Assembly: GCA_907163345.1 (NCBI GenBank)
Contig: CAJQUN010000004.1
Location: 16,558,073 to 16,622,072 of the forward strand
DNA length: 64,000 nt
From: Haberlea rhodopensis
Taxonomy: Eukaryota; Streptophyta; Magnoliopsida; Lamiales; Gesneriaceae
Direction of reading: 5' to 3'
This document shows, piece after piece, positions 20,070 to 31,071 of the stretch (within the stretch, counting starts at the first letter, position 1; the number at the start of each line of letters is the position of its first letter). The translations under genes were made by a program, and so were the position numbers. A model generated the notes under the pieces. That model ran no database searches and was not told where the DNA came from. It saw only the letters and a list, made by a program, of their open reading frames with translations.

Positions 20070-22147
20070 TGTGACATCCCCGAAATGGTTAATTGCATTT
20101 GGGCAATAATTGTGCTTATATGATTAATTATGTGGTAATTAATTATGCATTGGATGCATTTATTTATTTATTTACCTTATGGAAATGCATGGTCATGTGG
20201 ATAGGGTGACCCGGGGTTGCATTTCAGGGTGCATGTGGTGCATGTTGGGTAAATATTATTGGAAGCATGATTTATTTGCCTTTGGTAGCAATTGATTAGA
20301 AATCATGTGTTTAATTGATATTTGGTGCATTATGAGTAAATGCTTTGAAAAATATCATGTTGGGGTGTTTTATACACCATGAAATTGTTAGTATGCTTTT
20401 AATTAATTAACCAACACCTTTTATTACCCCAACCCCACCATACACTCTCACTCTTACTTTACCAAAATCACCACCCAAACCCTTCCCCCCTTTCCATTTT
20501 CGAGTTGGAGCAAAAAGGTGGGGAGAAAACCTTCCAAAAGTCTTGATTTATGAAGTTTATTGGGTGATTTGAGGTCCCCAAGAGGTATGGATGCCTCATT
20601 ATCATTTTTATTGTGTTTGGTTTAGTTTTGGAAGGGTTTTTAATGATTTTGAAATGGGTTTTGTTGGGTTGTTGTGGTTTTGGTTAAGGGTTGGATTTAT
20701 GGTTGTTTTAAGAAGTGTTTTGGTGGTTTATGTTGATATTTATGTTGTTGGTTGGTTGGTTTAAGTGTTGGAATGGATTGGAATGGTTTTGAGGTGCAAA
20801 AATGGAGTTTTTCGGGTAACAGAGGTTGGCGATCGATCGCCCCTTTCCAGGCGATCGATCGCGCCCGGGCAGTGGGTTTTGCAAGCGTTTGGCGATCGAT
20901 CGCCACTCTTGGGCGATCGATCGGCGCGGCTGGCGATCGATCGCGCCAAGGGTGGCGATCGATCGCCGAAGGGTGAAAAATGTTGGTCTCGGACAGTGAG
21001 GTTTGGCGATCGATCACCGTGATGGGCGATCGATCGTGAAAGCCAAAATTTGGTATTTTTGGATTTTTTTGTAGGATTTTTGGGATTGGACTATTATTGG
21101 GTTCTAATATTGATTTGTGTGAATGTGTAGAACCATCCCAGGTGGCAACACAGCCAAGGCATTGAAGTCCTACCATATCCTACATTTTGGAAAGGTACGT
21201 AGTGGACGTACGGGCACCCCAACGGTACATGTATCTTATATACTTATTGTTTATGCATTGTGGATGCAAGTATATATGTGGTATTGCATAGTGGATGCAA
21301 ATACATGTTATGCATGATGTTTATAGATGCATATGACTATTGGTGCATATCCCATGAGTCGTGGTCATCCCTTGATGATTTTAATGCTTGCCGCTATTTG
21401 GTTTGGTTCCGCTAAATGTGAAGCGAGGGGTGGGAGCGCCGCATGTCACATTTGAGCGTGGTTATCATATAGGACGAGGAAAGGGTATTTGCCGCTCAAT
21501 GAGAGGCGAGGGGTGGGAGTCCCGCAGTCCATTGAAGCAAGGTTATCCTATGCCGTCTATATGTAAATAAGCGAGGGGCATTAAAATACATTGTGATGGA
21601 CAGACTAGGGATTGGTGATCAGTATTTGGTATTGATGAAATGGTATATGTTCATGACATGTTTAGACCATTAAAAATAATCTATTGATTATACTCATGAG
21701 TTATGGTACAGGGACAACCAAACGGGAAGCGTTTGAAATGCATGGGGAAAACAGGAAGTGTTTTATTATGATTATGCATTTACGCTTTATCTTCATATTG
21801 TGTTGAATATGAATGATTATTATTGCTCATGTTTGGGGGTTGTCCTTGTAGGTACCTTTTTGGCATGATAGAAGGGCTTGAACGGGTTGAGGTGGTGAGC
21901 TTGACGAGCATTCTATTGAGGATGAAAGGACAGGATTATTTTGGATAGTATCTACTCTAGGAGTAGTATAAAACTATAGTTGCACACATTCTTTTGATTG
22001 GAATGTAATTAATCCATTTGGTAGTCCTTATTTTTTTTGGCATGTAATGCTTAAGCTCATAGACTCAACATGTTCTTTTAGACTCTGATTTGTTTATATT
22101 AGCTCTATTATGCCTTAATTCCGCACTTAAGGATTAGGGTCCTTACA
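20070..22147 (+). repeat. 3' LTR of element A
   Basis: It matches the 5' LTR almost base for base. Differences seen by eye include small changes near 20440, 20522, 20548 and 20714 and a C-to-T and G-to-A change in the last two palindromes. The terminal hairpin is kept as TAAGGA-TTAGGG-TCCTTA. The palindrome cluster is at 20828-21041. Confidence 0.95.
20828..21041. repeat. GGCGATCGATCGCC palindrome cluster, 3' LTR of A
   Basis: Eight copies as in the 5' LTR. Copy 7 reads GGCGATCGATCACC and copy 8 GCGATCGATCGTG, so each lost a CpG by a transition, as expected from methyl-cytosine decay. Confidence 0.95.
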
Positions 22148-22152
22148 CATGA

Positions 22153-22332
22153 CCACAAATATGTCCGAGTTCATAAATGGTGTTATGAAGGGTGCTCGTC
22201 GGCTTCCAATCACTGCCATTGTGCAGCTAACTTTAGATCGTTGTGTGACATATTTTCTTGAACGACTTAAGAAGGCGGAGCGAATGATTCAAAATAATCA
22301 CGAATGGCCAGATTATGTGTTCGAAAGATATG
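22153..22332 (+). pseudogene. MULE transposase, part 2
   Basis: The frame 22149-22332 reads TTNMSEFINGVMKGARRLPI and continues to the conserved FLERLKKAERMI. This is the segment after the MULE catalytic core. It resumes the transposase after element A (target duplication CATGA at 22148-22152) and ends where Athila element B inserted (ATATG at 22328-22332). Confidence 0.85.
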
Positions 22333-23739
22333 TGATAAGTGTATTTTATACACTTATATTTCTTCTTCTTTTACATGGTTTAGTGCTGGTTTTCGATCAG
22401 AATTATGTTTTTTGGTATTGTTCTGTCATGTCTTGCAGGAATCCAGGTAACTACGTGATTTGTGGACTAAAAGGGTGCAAAGAGCGGATTGAAATGATGA
22501 ATTGAAGGCAAGATTCCAAGGTTTCCATCCAAAAGGTTGGCGTAGGTACGCCATTATCAGGCGTAAAGACGTCAAGGCTACGTCAATTTTCATTTTGAAA
22601 AGTTACATTAGGCGTAACTACACAAGTTTTAGGCATAGCTACGCCGAGGCTACGACATTTGAGATTTTGGTTAGGCGTAGTTAAGTCAGTTGAGGCATAG
22701 TTACGGGAAGCCAAGGTTTTAACACATCACCAGGCGTAGCTACGCCGATTTAGTGGCGTAATTACACCAACAGAGTTTTGGAAATTTCTGCCACTTTCCT
22801 TATCTGAAACGAGGGACGAAAAAAGGGAGGATTCATTCATATACACATTCAGACTTAGAGAAAGGAGGCTAGGGTTGGAGAAGGAGAAAAGAGACGACGA
22901 CGGCTCGGAGCAAAAAAGGAGAGATTCCATCACGAGACGGAGGCGTTCGTAGGAGAACGAAGAATAGCTTCTAAATCGTTTTGTAATTCTAAACTTTGAT
23001 TAGTGTTTATGGATTATTTAAACATGTCTATATGTTTAATTCATTCTAGCATGAGCTAATTCTATTTTTCTAGGAGATCGATGTAGCTTGTTTTGAAACT
23101 ACGCTTATTATGAATTGATTGAAGTATTTGGATTTCCATATGGTTTATTTATGTTTCCCAATTCTTAATGCTTTTGATCTACTGGTCATGGATTGAATGA
23201 TGTTATATTTGTGATCTATCACTCGAGAGAGGGAGTTGTGAATAGGAAAGAAGGGATTCATATCGTCGAAGTTATATTGTTCGAGAGGCCTATAACTCTA
23301 TAGAAGTCGTTAAAAGAATTACTGCGCAATTACAATTGTTTGATATTTGATCTTAGATAGAGATATCAAGATTAATGTTAGATGATTACTTCTACTTAAC
23401 ACCCGAGAGAGGGAGTAGAAAATAAATAAGAATTCTCAGCTAGTAAACTAGGAAAATCCATAATATTGAAATCAAGAAATGATAAGTGTAGTGGATGAAC
23501 AAGTGAAATCGAACTCCTAGATTAGTCTCTAAATGATTTCTTCCCAACTCAAGATTTGATCATTGTTAATTGATTTTTATTTTTGGCATAAAACACTCAA
23601 CCATTCGATTATCTAAATAAAGCAAAGATTATTTTAATTCAGTACTTAGATTTAACTTTATATTCAATCTCTGTGGGTTCGACCTCTTTTATAATAAAAC
23701 TTGACCACCGTGCGCTTGCGGTAAAGGATTTCACCAAAA
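22333..23739 (+). repeat. 5' LTR of element B
   Basis: It begins TGATAAGTGT and is about 1.4 kb long. The first bases form the hairpin ATAAGTGTA-TTTTA-TACACTTAT (22335-22357). A cluster of GGCGTAGCTACGCC-like palindromes at about 22540-22770 is more decayed than in the 3' LTR. The right end is set by comparison with the 3' LTR and is uncertain by one or two bases because the terminal CA has changed. Confidence 0.9.
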
Positions 23740-23745
23740 AGTTTT

Positions 23746-23763
23746 TGGCGCCGTTGCCGGGGA
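23746..23763 (+). other. Primer-binding site of element B
   Basis: TGGCGCCGTTGCCGGGGA is the complement of the 3' end of plant tRNA-Asp, the usual Athila primer. Confidence 0.9.
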
Positions 23764-23875
23764 TTGATTTATTTAGTACAATTTGATACTGTACCAAATA
23801 ATCTTTGTTTTAATTTAGAGCTTTTATTTCTTTTACTTTGAATTGATTGTAAACTTTTCTGAGATTTTGCAGTGC

Positions 23876-25671
23876 ATGCACAAGTATACAACTCCTGAAT
23901 CGTTGTTGTTTGATCCTGAGATCGAGAAAACTACAAGAAGACTGAGAAAACAAGAAGGGAAGAATTAATAGAAATGGCTGCAAATAGAGACAACAACGAA
24001 CCACCCCCACAAAGAAATGTTGAACCTCAAATGGCTATCAGAGACTATTTCAAACCATCGGTCAACAACAATTACTCTGGGATCGCTCGCCAGACTATCA
24101 ATGCCAACAATTTTGAACTTAAGCCTGCATTGATAAGTATGGTGCAGCAGAATCAGTTTGGTGGTTCCGCTGTTGACGACCCCAACTTATATCTGAGGAT
24201 ATTATTGGAGATAGCTGATACTGTCAAAATGAATGGTGTTCCAGAAGACACTGTGAGACTGCGCTTGTTCCCTTTCTCTCTTAGGGAGCATGCAAGGAGT
24301 TGGTTACAATCTCTTCCAGATGGTGGTATATGCACATGAGTGGACATGGCATCGAAATTTCTCTCAAAGTTCTTTCCATCAGCTAAGTCAGCTCAACTGA
24401 GAACTGAAATCAGGACGTTCGGACAAATTGATTCTGAACAACTATATGAGTCATGGGAGCGATTTGAGGATTTATTAAGGAGGTGCCCACAACACAATTA
24501 TGAGAACTGGGTACAAATCCAGTTATTTTACAATGGGTTGAATGGGCCAACTAGGATCATTGTGGATGCTGCAGCAGGAGGAACACTATTTTCAAAGACT
24601 GCAGATGCTGCTTTTGAATTACTTGATGAGATGTCAGCCAACAGTTTCCAGTGGCCCAGTGAGCGAGCAATGGTAAGGAAACCCATAGGTATGTATGAGG
24701 TTGATCACTTTAGTACACTTTCTGCACAATTATATGCACTAACCATGCAGGTAGCAGCTCTGACCAAGCAAGGAGCACAACCCACTATTGAATCAGCTAC
24801 AGCTGCAGCTGGAATTGAGTTGTCAAGGGAAGCAGACCAAGAACAAGCTCAGTTCATAAATAATCGGTATCCCAACAACAATAACAACTACAGAGGCAAT
24901 CAATACCAACAAGGGTTCCTCAATAATGATAAGCTTTCATATGCCAACAACAATAATGCCCTGACTCCACCACCTGGATATGCTCCACAAAAGAATGAAG
25001 GTAAACCATCATTTGAAGATTTGGTGGTTAAGTTTGTTCAAAGCTCAGCATTGAGGCTTGAGAAGAATGAGTCAAGGCTTGATATGATTGAGGGTCACAA
25101 GAATAACATGGGTGCTACGATGAAGTCTCTTGAGGTTCAAATTGGGAAGCTTGCTAATGCCATGAACAACCAACAAAGAGGAACATTTCCTAGCAACACT
25201 GAAGTGAATCCAAAAGAGTAGTGTAAGGCCGTGACATTGAGAAATGGCAAGGAACTTGGGGATGTAGAACAAGCACAGGTTGATGAGCCATCAGTTGAGG
25301 AGACTCAAATTCAGGTTGAAATCCCTAAGGAAGTTGAAAAGGAGAAGCAAGTCACGCTACCTGAAAAAATTACTATGTTCAAGCCTACATTTCCATATCC
25401 TCAACGCTTCTGGAAAAAGGCCATAGATGACCAGTTTGCAAAGTTCTTGGAGATTTTCAAGAAAATCCACATTAACATTCCATTTGCTGATGCGTTGCAA
25501 CAAATTCCTAATTATGCAAAGTTCATGAAGGACATAATGGCACAGAAGAGAAAGCTCGAGGAATTTGAGACCGTGAATCTCACAGAAGAATATAGTGCTA
25601 TTCTCCAGAAGAAGCTACCACAAAAAATTAAAAGATCCAGGGAGTTTTACTATTCCTTGTATTATTGGTAG
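23876..25671 (+). pseudogene. Element B gag, broken
   Basis: The start at 23876 (MHKYTTPESLLFDPEIEK) reads to about 23955, then a shift leads into the frame opening at 23974. The Athila gag motif NFELKPALISMVQQNQFGG is at about 24109-24165. Stops within this frame are TGA at 24337-24339 and TAG at 25219-25221, with the reading frame otherwise unchanged. The tail (MFKPTFPYPQRF, about 25375) leads to the protease. A shift near 25625 moves into the next frame. The region 24860-25000 is rich in Asn and Gln. Confidence 0.9.
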
Positions 25672-26266
25672 TTCTACATTTAATAAGGCATTATGTGATT
25701 TAGGTGCAAGTAATAATTTAATGTCTTTATCTGTTTTCAGGAGCTTAGGCCTTGGAGAAGTAAAGCCTACTACCATCACCTTACAATTGGCGGATAGGTC
25801 TCTTACATATCCTCGAGGGATAATTGAAGATGTACTCGTTAAGGTGGACAAATTTATTTTCTCGGCAGATTTTGTGGTTCTAGACATGGAAGAAGATGGA
25901 GATGTTCCATTAATTTTGGGGAGACCATTCTTAGCAACCGACAGGGCACTTATAGATGTTCAAAGAGGAGAACTATCCTTGAGAGTTGGAGGCGAAGAAG
26001 TCATGTTAAATATTTACAAGGCTCTCAAGGGACCTGACGAGGTAAGCACTTGCAAGTTTTTGGATGTTATTGACTCATGTCTGCATAATTTTGAAGTAGG
26101 AACAATACCTGAGGATCCGTTGGAAAACTGCATGGTCAACTCCATTATGCATGTAGATGCAACTGAATCTGATCTTTCTGAGCAAGTCAAAGCACTTAAG
26201 AGCTTGCATAAGGAGAACAACACTGCTGGAACAGAGGAAGATGTACAAGATACATCAGTCAAATAA
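25595..26266 (+). pseudogene. Element B protease region
   Basis: It contains ALCDLGASNNLMSLSVF, where DLGAS replaces the DTGA of other retroelement proteases, as is usual in Athila, and VPLILGRPFLATDRALIDV. It ends in a TAA at 26264-26266 that is in frame with the following RT segment, so it is probably a nonsense change. Confidence 0.85.
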
Positions 26267-26275
26267 GTTACGAAG

Positions 26276-27460
26276 GTGAGCTCGGAATTGAAAAAACTAC
26301 CTACCCACCTTACTTATGCCTTCTTGGGTGAGAATTCGACATACCCGGTAATTATATCTTCATCTCTTTGTTCTGTAGAGAAAGATAAATTATTACGTGT
26401 CTTGGGGACATTTGAATCTGCTTTGGGTTGGTCAATTTTTGATCTAAAGGGGATTAGCCCGTCTTTATGCATGCATAAAATACTTAAGGAGGAGTCATTC
26501 ATTCCCTCCATTGATCATCAAAGGCGGTTGAATCCAGCAATAAAAGAGGTATTAAAAGCAGAAGTGCTTAAATTGTTAAATGCTGGGATTATTTATGCTA
26601 TTTCAGATAGTGCATGGGTCTCCCCGGTACAGGTTGTGCCAAAGAAAGGAGGAATGACAGTGGTAAGAAATGAAAATAATGAGTTGATCTCAACTCGAAC
26701 TGTGACGGGGTGGCGAGTTTGCATTGACTATAGGAAACTGAATAAGGCCACAAGGAAGGACCACTTCCCTCTTCCATTTATTGATCAGATGCTCGACAGG
26801 TTAGCCGGTTATTGTTATTACTGTTTCTTAGATGTATATTCAGGGTACAATCAAATTGCCATAGACCCCGAGGATCAAGAGAAGACAATAGTTACTTGTC
26901 CATATTGAACTTTTGCATTTAGAAGAATGCCTTTTGGTTTATGCAACGCACCTGCTACCTTTCAACGGTCCATGATGGCTATATTTTCAGATATGGTGGA
27001 GGAGATCCTAGAAGTCTTCATGGATGACTTTTTGGTATTTGGTTCCTCTTTTGACCATTGTTTGAATAACCTATCCCTTGTGTTACAGCGTTGCCAAGAA
27101 AAGAACCTTGTGTTAAATTAGGAGAAATGTCACTTTATGGTGCAAGAGTGTATTGTCCTTGGCCATAAGGTGTCATCTCAAGGACTTGAAGTGGATCGAG
27201 CAAAAGTTGCAATTGAAAAGCTTCCACCTCCGAACAATGAGAAGGCTATTAGGAGCTTCCTTGGACATGCCGGGTTTTATCGTCGTTTTATTAAAGATTT
27301 TTCTAAAATAGCTAAGACATTATGTAATTTGTTAGAAAAACACTCACCTTTTGTCTTTGATGATTCGTGTTTGCAGGCATTTAACAGGCTAAAGAAAGCA
27401 CTTATATCAGTACCGATTATCATAGTGCCGGACTGGAAGGAGCCATTTGTTTTAGTGTGA
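26276..27460 (+). pseudogene. Element B reverse transcriptase, broken
   Basis: It is one frame interrupted by TGA at 26906-26908 and TAG at 27119-27121, and it ends at 27460 by a shift. Recognisable are VCIDYRKLNKATRKDHFPLP, the palm motif FLDVYSGYNQI, MPFGLCNAPATFQR and the active-site motif FMDDFLVF (about 27025). GFYRRFIKDFSKIAK marks the connection to RNase H. Confidence 0.9.
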
Positions 27461-27488
27461 TGCCAGCGACTATGCTGTTGGAGCAGTA

Positions 27489-28895
27489 TTGGGGCAAAAG
27501 AAAGACAAGATTTTTAGGGCAATTTATTATGCAACTAGAACTCTTGATAGAGCCCAACAGAATTACACCACCACCGAGAAAGAGATGTTAGTTGTGGTGT
27601 TTGCAGTCGACAAGTTTATAGCATATCTGATCGGGACAAAGGTCATAGTTTACACAGATCACGCAGCAATTCGTTATCTTTTTGCAAAGAAGGATGCGAA
27701 ACCCCGGTTGATTCGATGGATTTTATTGCTACAAGAGTTTGATTTCGAGATCTTGGATAAAAAGGGTAGTGAGAACCAAGTAGCAGATCACCTATCTCGT
27801 CTGGAGTTGGAGGATCAAATGGATCATGGAGTCATACAAAATAATTTTCCAGATGAACATCTCTTTGAGGTATGTACTAAAACCCCGTGGTTTGCTGATT
27901 TTGCTAACTATTTGTCATGTGGTATATTGCCTCCAGACCTCAATTACCAGCAAAGGAAAAAGTTCTTTCATGACGTCAAGAACTATTACTGCGATGAACC
28001 ATATGTATTCAGACGCTGTGCAGATCAAATTGTCAGGCGATGTGTAACTGAGGAGGAAGCAAAAAAATGTCACTCAGCACCTTATGGGGGACATTTTGGA
28101 GCATCGAGGACCGTAACAAAAGTTCTTCAATCGGGTTTCTATTGGCCAGAGCTACATCGAGACAGCTATATTTGGTTAAAGACGTGTGATCATTGTCCAC
28201 GCATTGGTAACATTTCCAAACGCCATGAGTTGCCATTGACAAATATCTTGGAAGTAGAAATCTTCGATATATGGGGTATTGATTTCATGGGCCCCTTTCC
28301 ACCCTCTTGTGGTCAGTCGTATATTTTGTTAGCAGTGGATTATGTTTGTAAGCCGGTTGAAGCAATCGCCACATCAACTAATGGCGCTCATGTTGTGGTT
28401 AAGTTTGTGCAAAAGAACATCTTTACAAGGTTTGGCACTTTGAGAACGATTATAAGTGATGAAGGGACCCACTTCTGTAACAAGATCTTCAGTTCTTTGA
28501 TGACGAAATACACTGTGAGGCATAAAATTGCATTGGCTTATCATCCACAGACAAATGGCCAAGCTGGAATTTCTAACCGAGAAATTAAGCTAATTCTAGA
28601 AAAGACTATCAGCATCAACCGAAAGGATTGGGCACTGAAATTGGATGATGCATTATGGGCATACCGAACTGCATTCAAAACTCCCATAGGGATGTCCCCA
28701 TATCGTCTGGTCTTTGGGAAAGCATGCCACTTACCGGTAGAGTTGGAGTACCGGGCTTTCTGGGCCATAAAGAAGCTGAACTTTGATTTGAAGGCTGCTG
28801 GTGAGCAACGGTTGTTACAGCTCACTGAAATGGATGAGTTTCGCAATGAAGCTTACGAAAATGCTAAAATCTATAAGGAGCGAACGAAGAAATGA
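27489..28895 (+). pseudogene. Element B RNase H and integrase
   Basis: This open frame of 468 residues holds the RNase H part (VYTDHAAIRYLFAKKDAKPR, about residue 55), the zinc-binding CDHCPRIGN, and the integrase core with IDFMGPFP, IISDEGTHFCN and AYHPQTNGQAG. The first acidic residue of RNase H falls in the broken stretch before 27489. It ends in TGA at 28893-28895, but the same frame continues with conserved sequence (LRLFPGKLKSRSSGPFTIEK) to about 29150, so the stop is premature. Confidence 0.9.
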
Positions 28896-29921
28896 CATGA
28901 CAACCAAATCGTGAGAAGATAGTTCATTCCTGGTCAGAAAGTGCTTCTTTATAACTCACGTCTCCGACTGTTTCCAGGAAAGTTGAAGTCACGATCGTCT
29001 GGGCCATTCACCATTGAGAAAGTGACACCATATGGAGCAATTGAACTGAAATGCAATGACGGTCAAACATTTCAAGAAAATGGTCAGTGTTTGAAGCATT
29101 AATGTGACGAAGTAAGGAATGTGGACTATGTTCATCTGAGCGAGCCTAAGTGAAGGAATGGAAGACAGTCGGGCTGAGGACTATAAACTAAGCGTTTTTT
29201 GGGAGGCAACCCAAATTCTGTATCATTTATTTTATTTATTTATTATATAAAAAAAATTGGCATAATTACGCCTTTACAAGGCATAAATACGCCCAAAAAA
29301 AATTTTTTGTTTTTGAAAAGCCGTAGCGTAGGCGTAAATACGTCTGTTTATGGCGTAATTACGCCTATCAATTATTTCAGAAAAAAAGATAAGAATGCGA
29401 TTGGCATATTTACGCCTCTAATGTAGCGCGAATACGCCATTCACATTTTAAGTCTGTTTCTGCAGAAAATTTTCACAATTCTCTCCTCCCTTCAACCCTA
29501 ATTCACGCCCCCTCCCACCAAAACACTAATTCGAATTTTTCTCTTCAATTTCCCTTGATTAAGCCATCCCACCTCTAAAATCTATAATTTTGTCGATTAA
29601 TTGCAGGTTTTGGAGTCCATTCTTGCACGGAAGCAAGTTTAGGGGGTTGCTAAGTGGTGCTCTTGCTTATCCAACAAAATTCGATTTTGCTTCATCTAAG
29701 GTTGGGTAAGTATTATTCCTTAACAATTATTGAGCTTTTGTGAGAAAAAGGTGGAAATATTTTGTGTTATATAGATGTGGAGTTGAATTGGGTGTGGTAT
29801 TCTTGAGGTGGTTGAATTGGGTATTATATTCATGTGGATTTTGTTATTGGAGTAGTTGTTGTGGGGGTGAATTAGCCAAGTTGGGTTATTGTTAAGTTGG
29901 TTTATTGGAAGTGCATAGAAC
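28896..29921 (+). other. Element B spacer between pol and the third ORF
   Basis: 28896-29155 is the tail of integrase. 29191-29214 holds the word GGGAGGCAACCC inside a small hairpin. 29255-29425 holds palindromes of the type GGCGTAATTACGCC (best at 29353-29366) and related half-sites. The rest up to 29921 has no coding signal. 29580-29710 may contain a splice-like region, without proof. Confidence 0.6.
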
Positions 29922-31071
29922 CCAAAAAGAAACAAAAGGGGAGCACCTCCAAACAAAAGGAACCCGCTTCTTCATTGGGATCGTTTGAAGCCCACAAATT
30001 TTGGAATGTTGATGCCGAGAACAATTATAAGTCGGAATTAGATATGCCCTGGATCAGTGAGCAGGGTTTGACTTAACTGAGCCCCGACACCCCATCATTC
30101 AAAGTGCCATAGCTCGTGGTTGGGGGGAATTTATTAAGGAGCCGAATGATGCAGTGCAGCCTGTAATACGAGAATTTTATGCCAACATCTCTGTGCGACA
30201 CGAGGATTACCAGGTCTTGGTTCGAGGACACATGGTAGCTTTTGACCGCCACACAATGAATGCACTCTTTGAGATGCATGATGTGGAAGACGACGAATAC
30301 ACTACCTTTGTCAATGGACCCGTCGACTACAATGAAGTCATTCTCAGGTTGTGTGGCCCTAATGCGCGTTGGAGAATGAATCAAGATTGGTTTGTCAATT
30401 TTCAAGCCTCGGCACTTAAAGAAACTGAGAAGTAACGGTTCTCCTTCATCAAGGCACGGCTTAAGCCAGCTCTTCATGCCACTGATGTGACCAAGGACAG
30501 AGCTTCCTTGCTCTTTGCTATTATGACTGGCCTGTCTATCGACTTGGGGCTTATTCTCCAGTACTCCATTGAGTTTGCTTGCAGGGGGGTAACAACTTTG
30601 GGATTCCCACACCCCATGCTGATCACTGATTTATGTTACTATGCGGGGGTGCGATGGGGCCCTGATGAAAAGCGGTTAAAAATTCAGAAGCCGATCTTGT
30701 TAGCGAGACATGCTATTCGAGGGCGACGCACCCAATCATCTAGCCAGGCAGGCACCTCCAGTGAGCCACCACCGACTGAATCTGATCCGATCCCGGACCT
30801 TCAAACCATTGTTACCCGGCTCACGGACTTGGTGCAGTGTGTAGTGGCTCAAGCTCATCAATGGGAGGAAGTCCACCAAAGTCATGAAGCATACCTGCAG
30901 CGCCAAGAGGCGTTCCAGCAGCGTCAAGACACATACATGAAATTTGTAGTGGACCTCCCATCAGCCCTCGCCCAGGAGTTCCCTCAGAGAGTGTTTCCAC
31001 CGCCGCCTACTTTCCAGCCACCACCATTTCCACAACCGCCCCCAGATGATATGGATGATGATGACCAATGA
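29922..31071 (+). pseudogene. Element B third ORF (Athila-specific protein)
   Basis: The reading starts at about 29922, where the start codon appears lost (ATA), with IEPKKKQKGSTSKQKEPA. It shifts near 30066 and continues (RGWGEFIKEPNDAVQPVIRE, NISVRHEDYQVLVRGHMVAF) with a TAA at 30433-30435 to the stop at 31069-31071. The end is rich in Pro and Asp (PPPPTFQPPPFPQPPPDD). It matches the protein found after integrase in Athila elements, sometimes called env-like from its position. No membrane segment is evident and its role is not known. Confidence 0.8.

Larger units (their letters stand above)
13203..22147 (+). mobile_element. Element A: Ty3/gypsy retrotransposon, Tekay (Del) type chromovirus
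   Basis: It runs LTR 13203-15281, PBS 15286-15297, gag-pro-pol 15492-20057, LTR 20070-22147. The target duplication is CATGA (13198-13202 and 22148-22152), and LTR ends are TGTGACATCC and GGTCCTTACA. The order PR-RT-RNaseH-IN-chromodomain and the tRNA-Met primer site fit the Tekay clade. The two LTRs (2,079 and 2,078 bp) differ at only a few sites by eye, so the insertion is young. It sits in the MULE transposase. Two single-base shifts break its polyprotein. Confidence 0.95.

Noticed and set aside
23746..23763. tRNA gene (Asp) at the primer-binding sites
   Set aside because: Only the 18 bases complementary to the tRNA 3' end are present; no cloverleaf surrounds them. The same holds for the tRNA-Met words.
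29922..31071. Retroviral-type envelope gene in element B
   Set aside because: There is no signal peptide or membrane segment. The match is to the Athila third ORF, called env-like only from its position.
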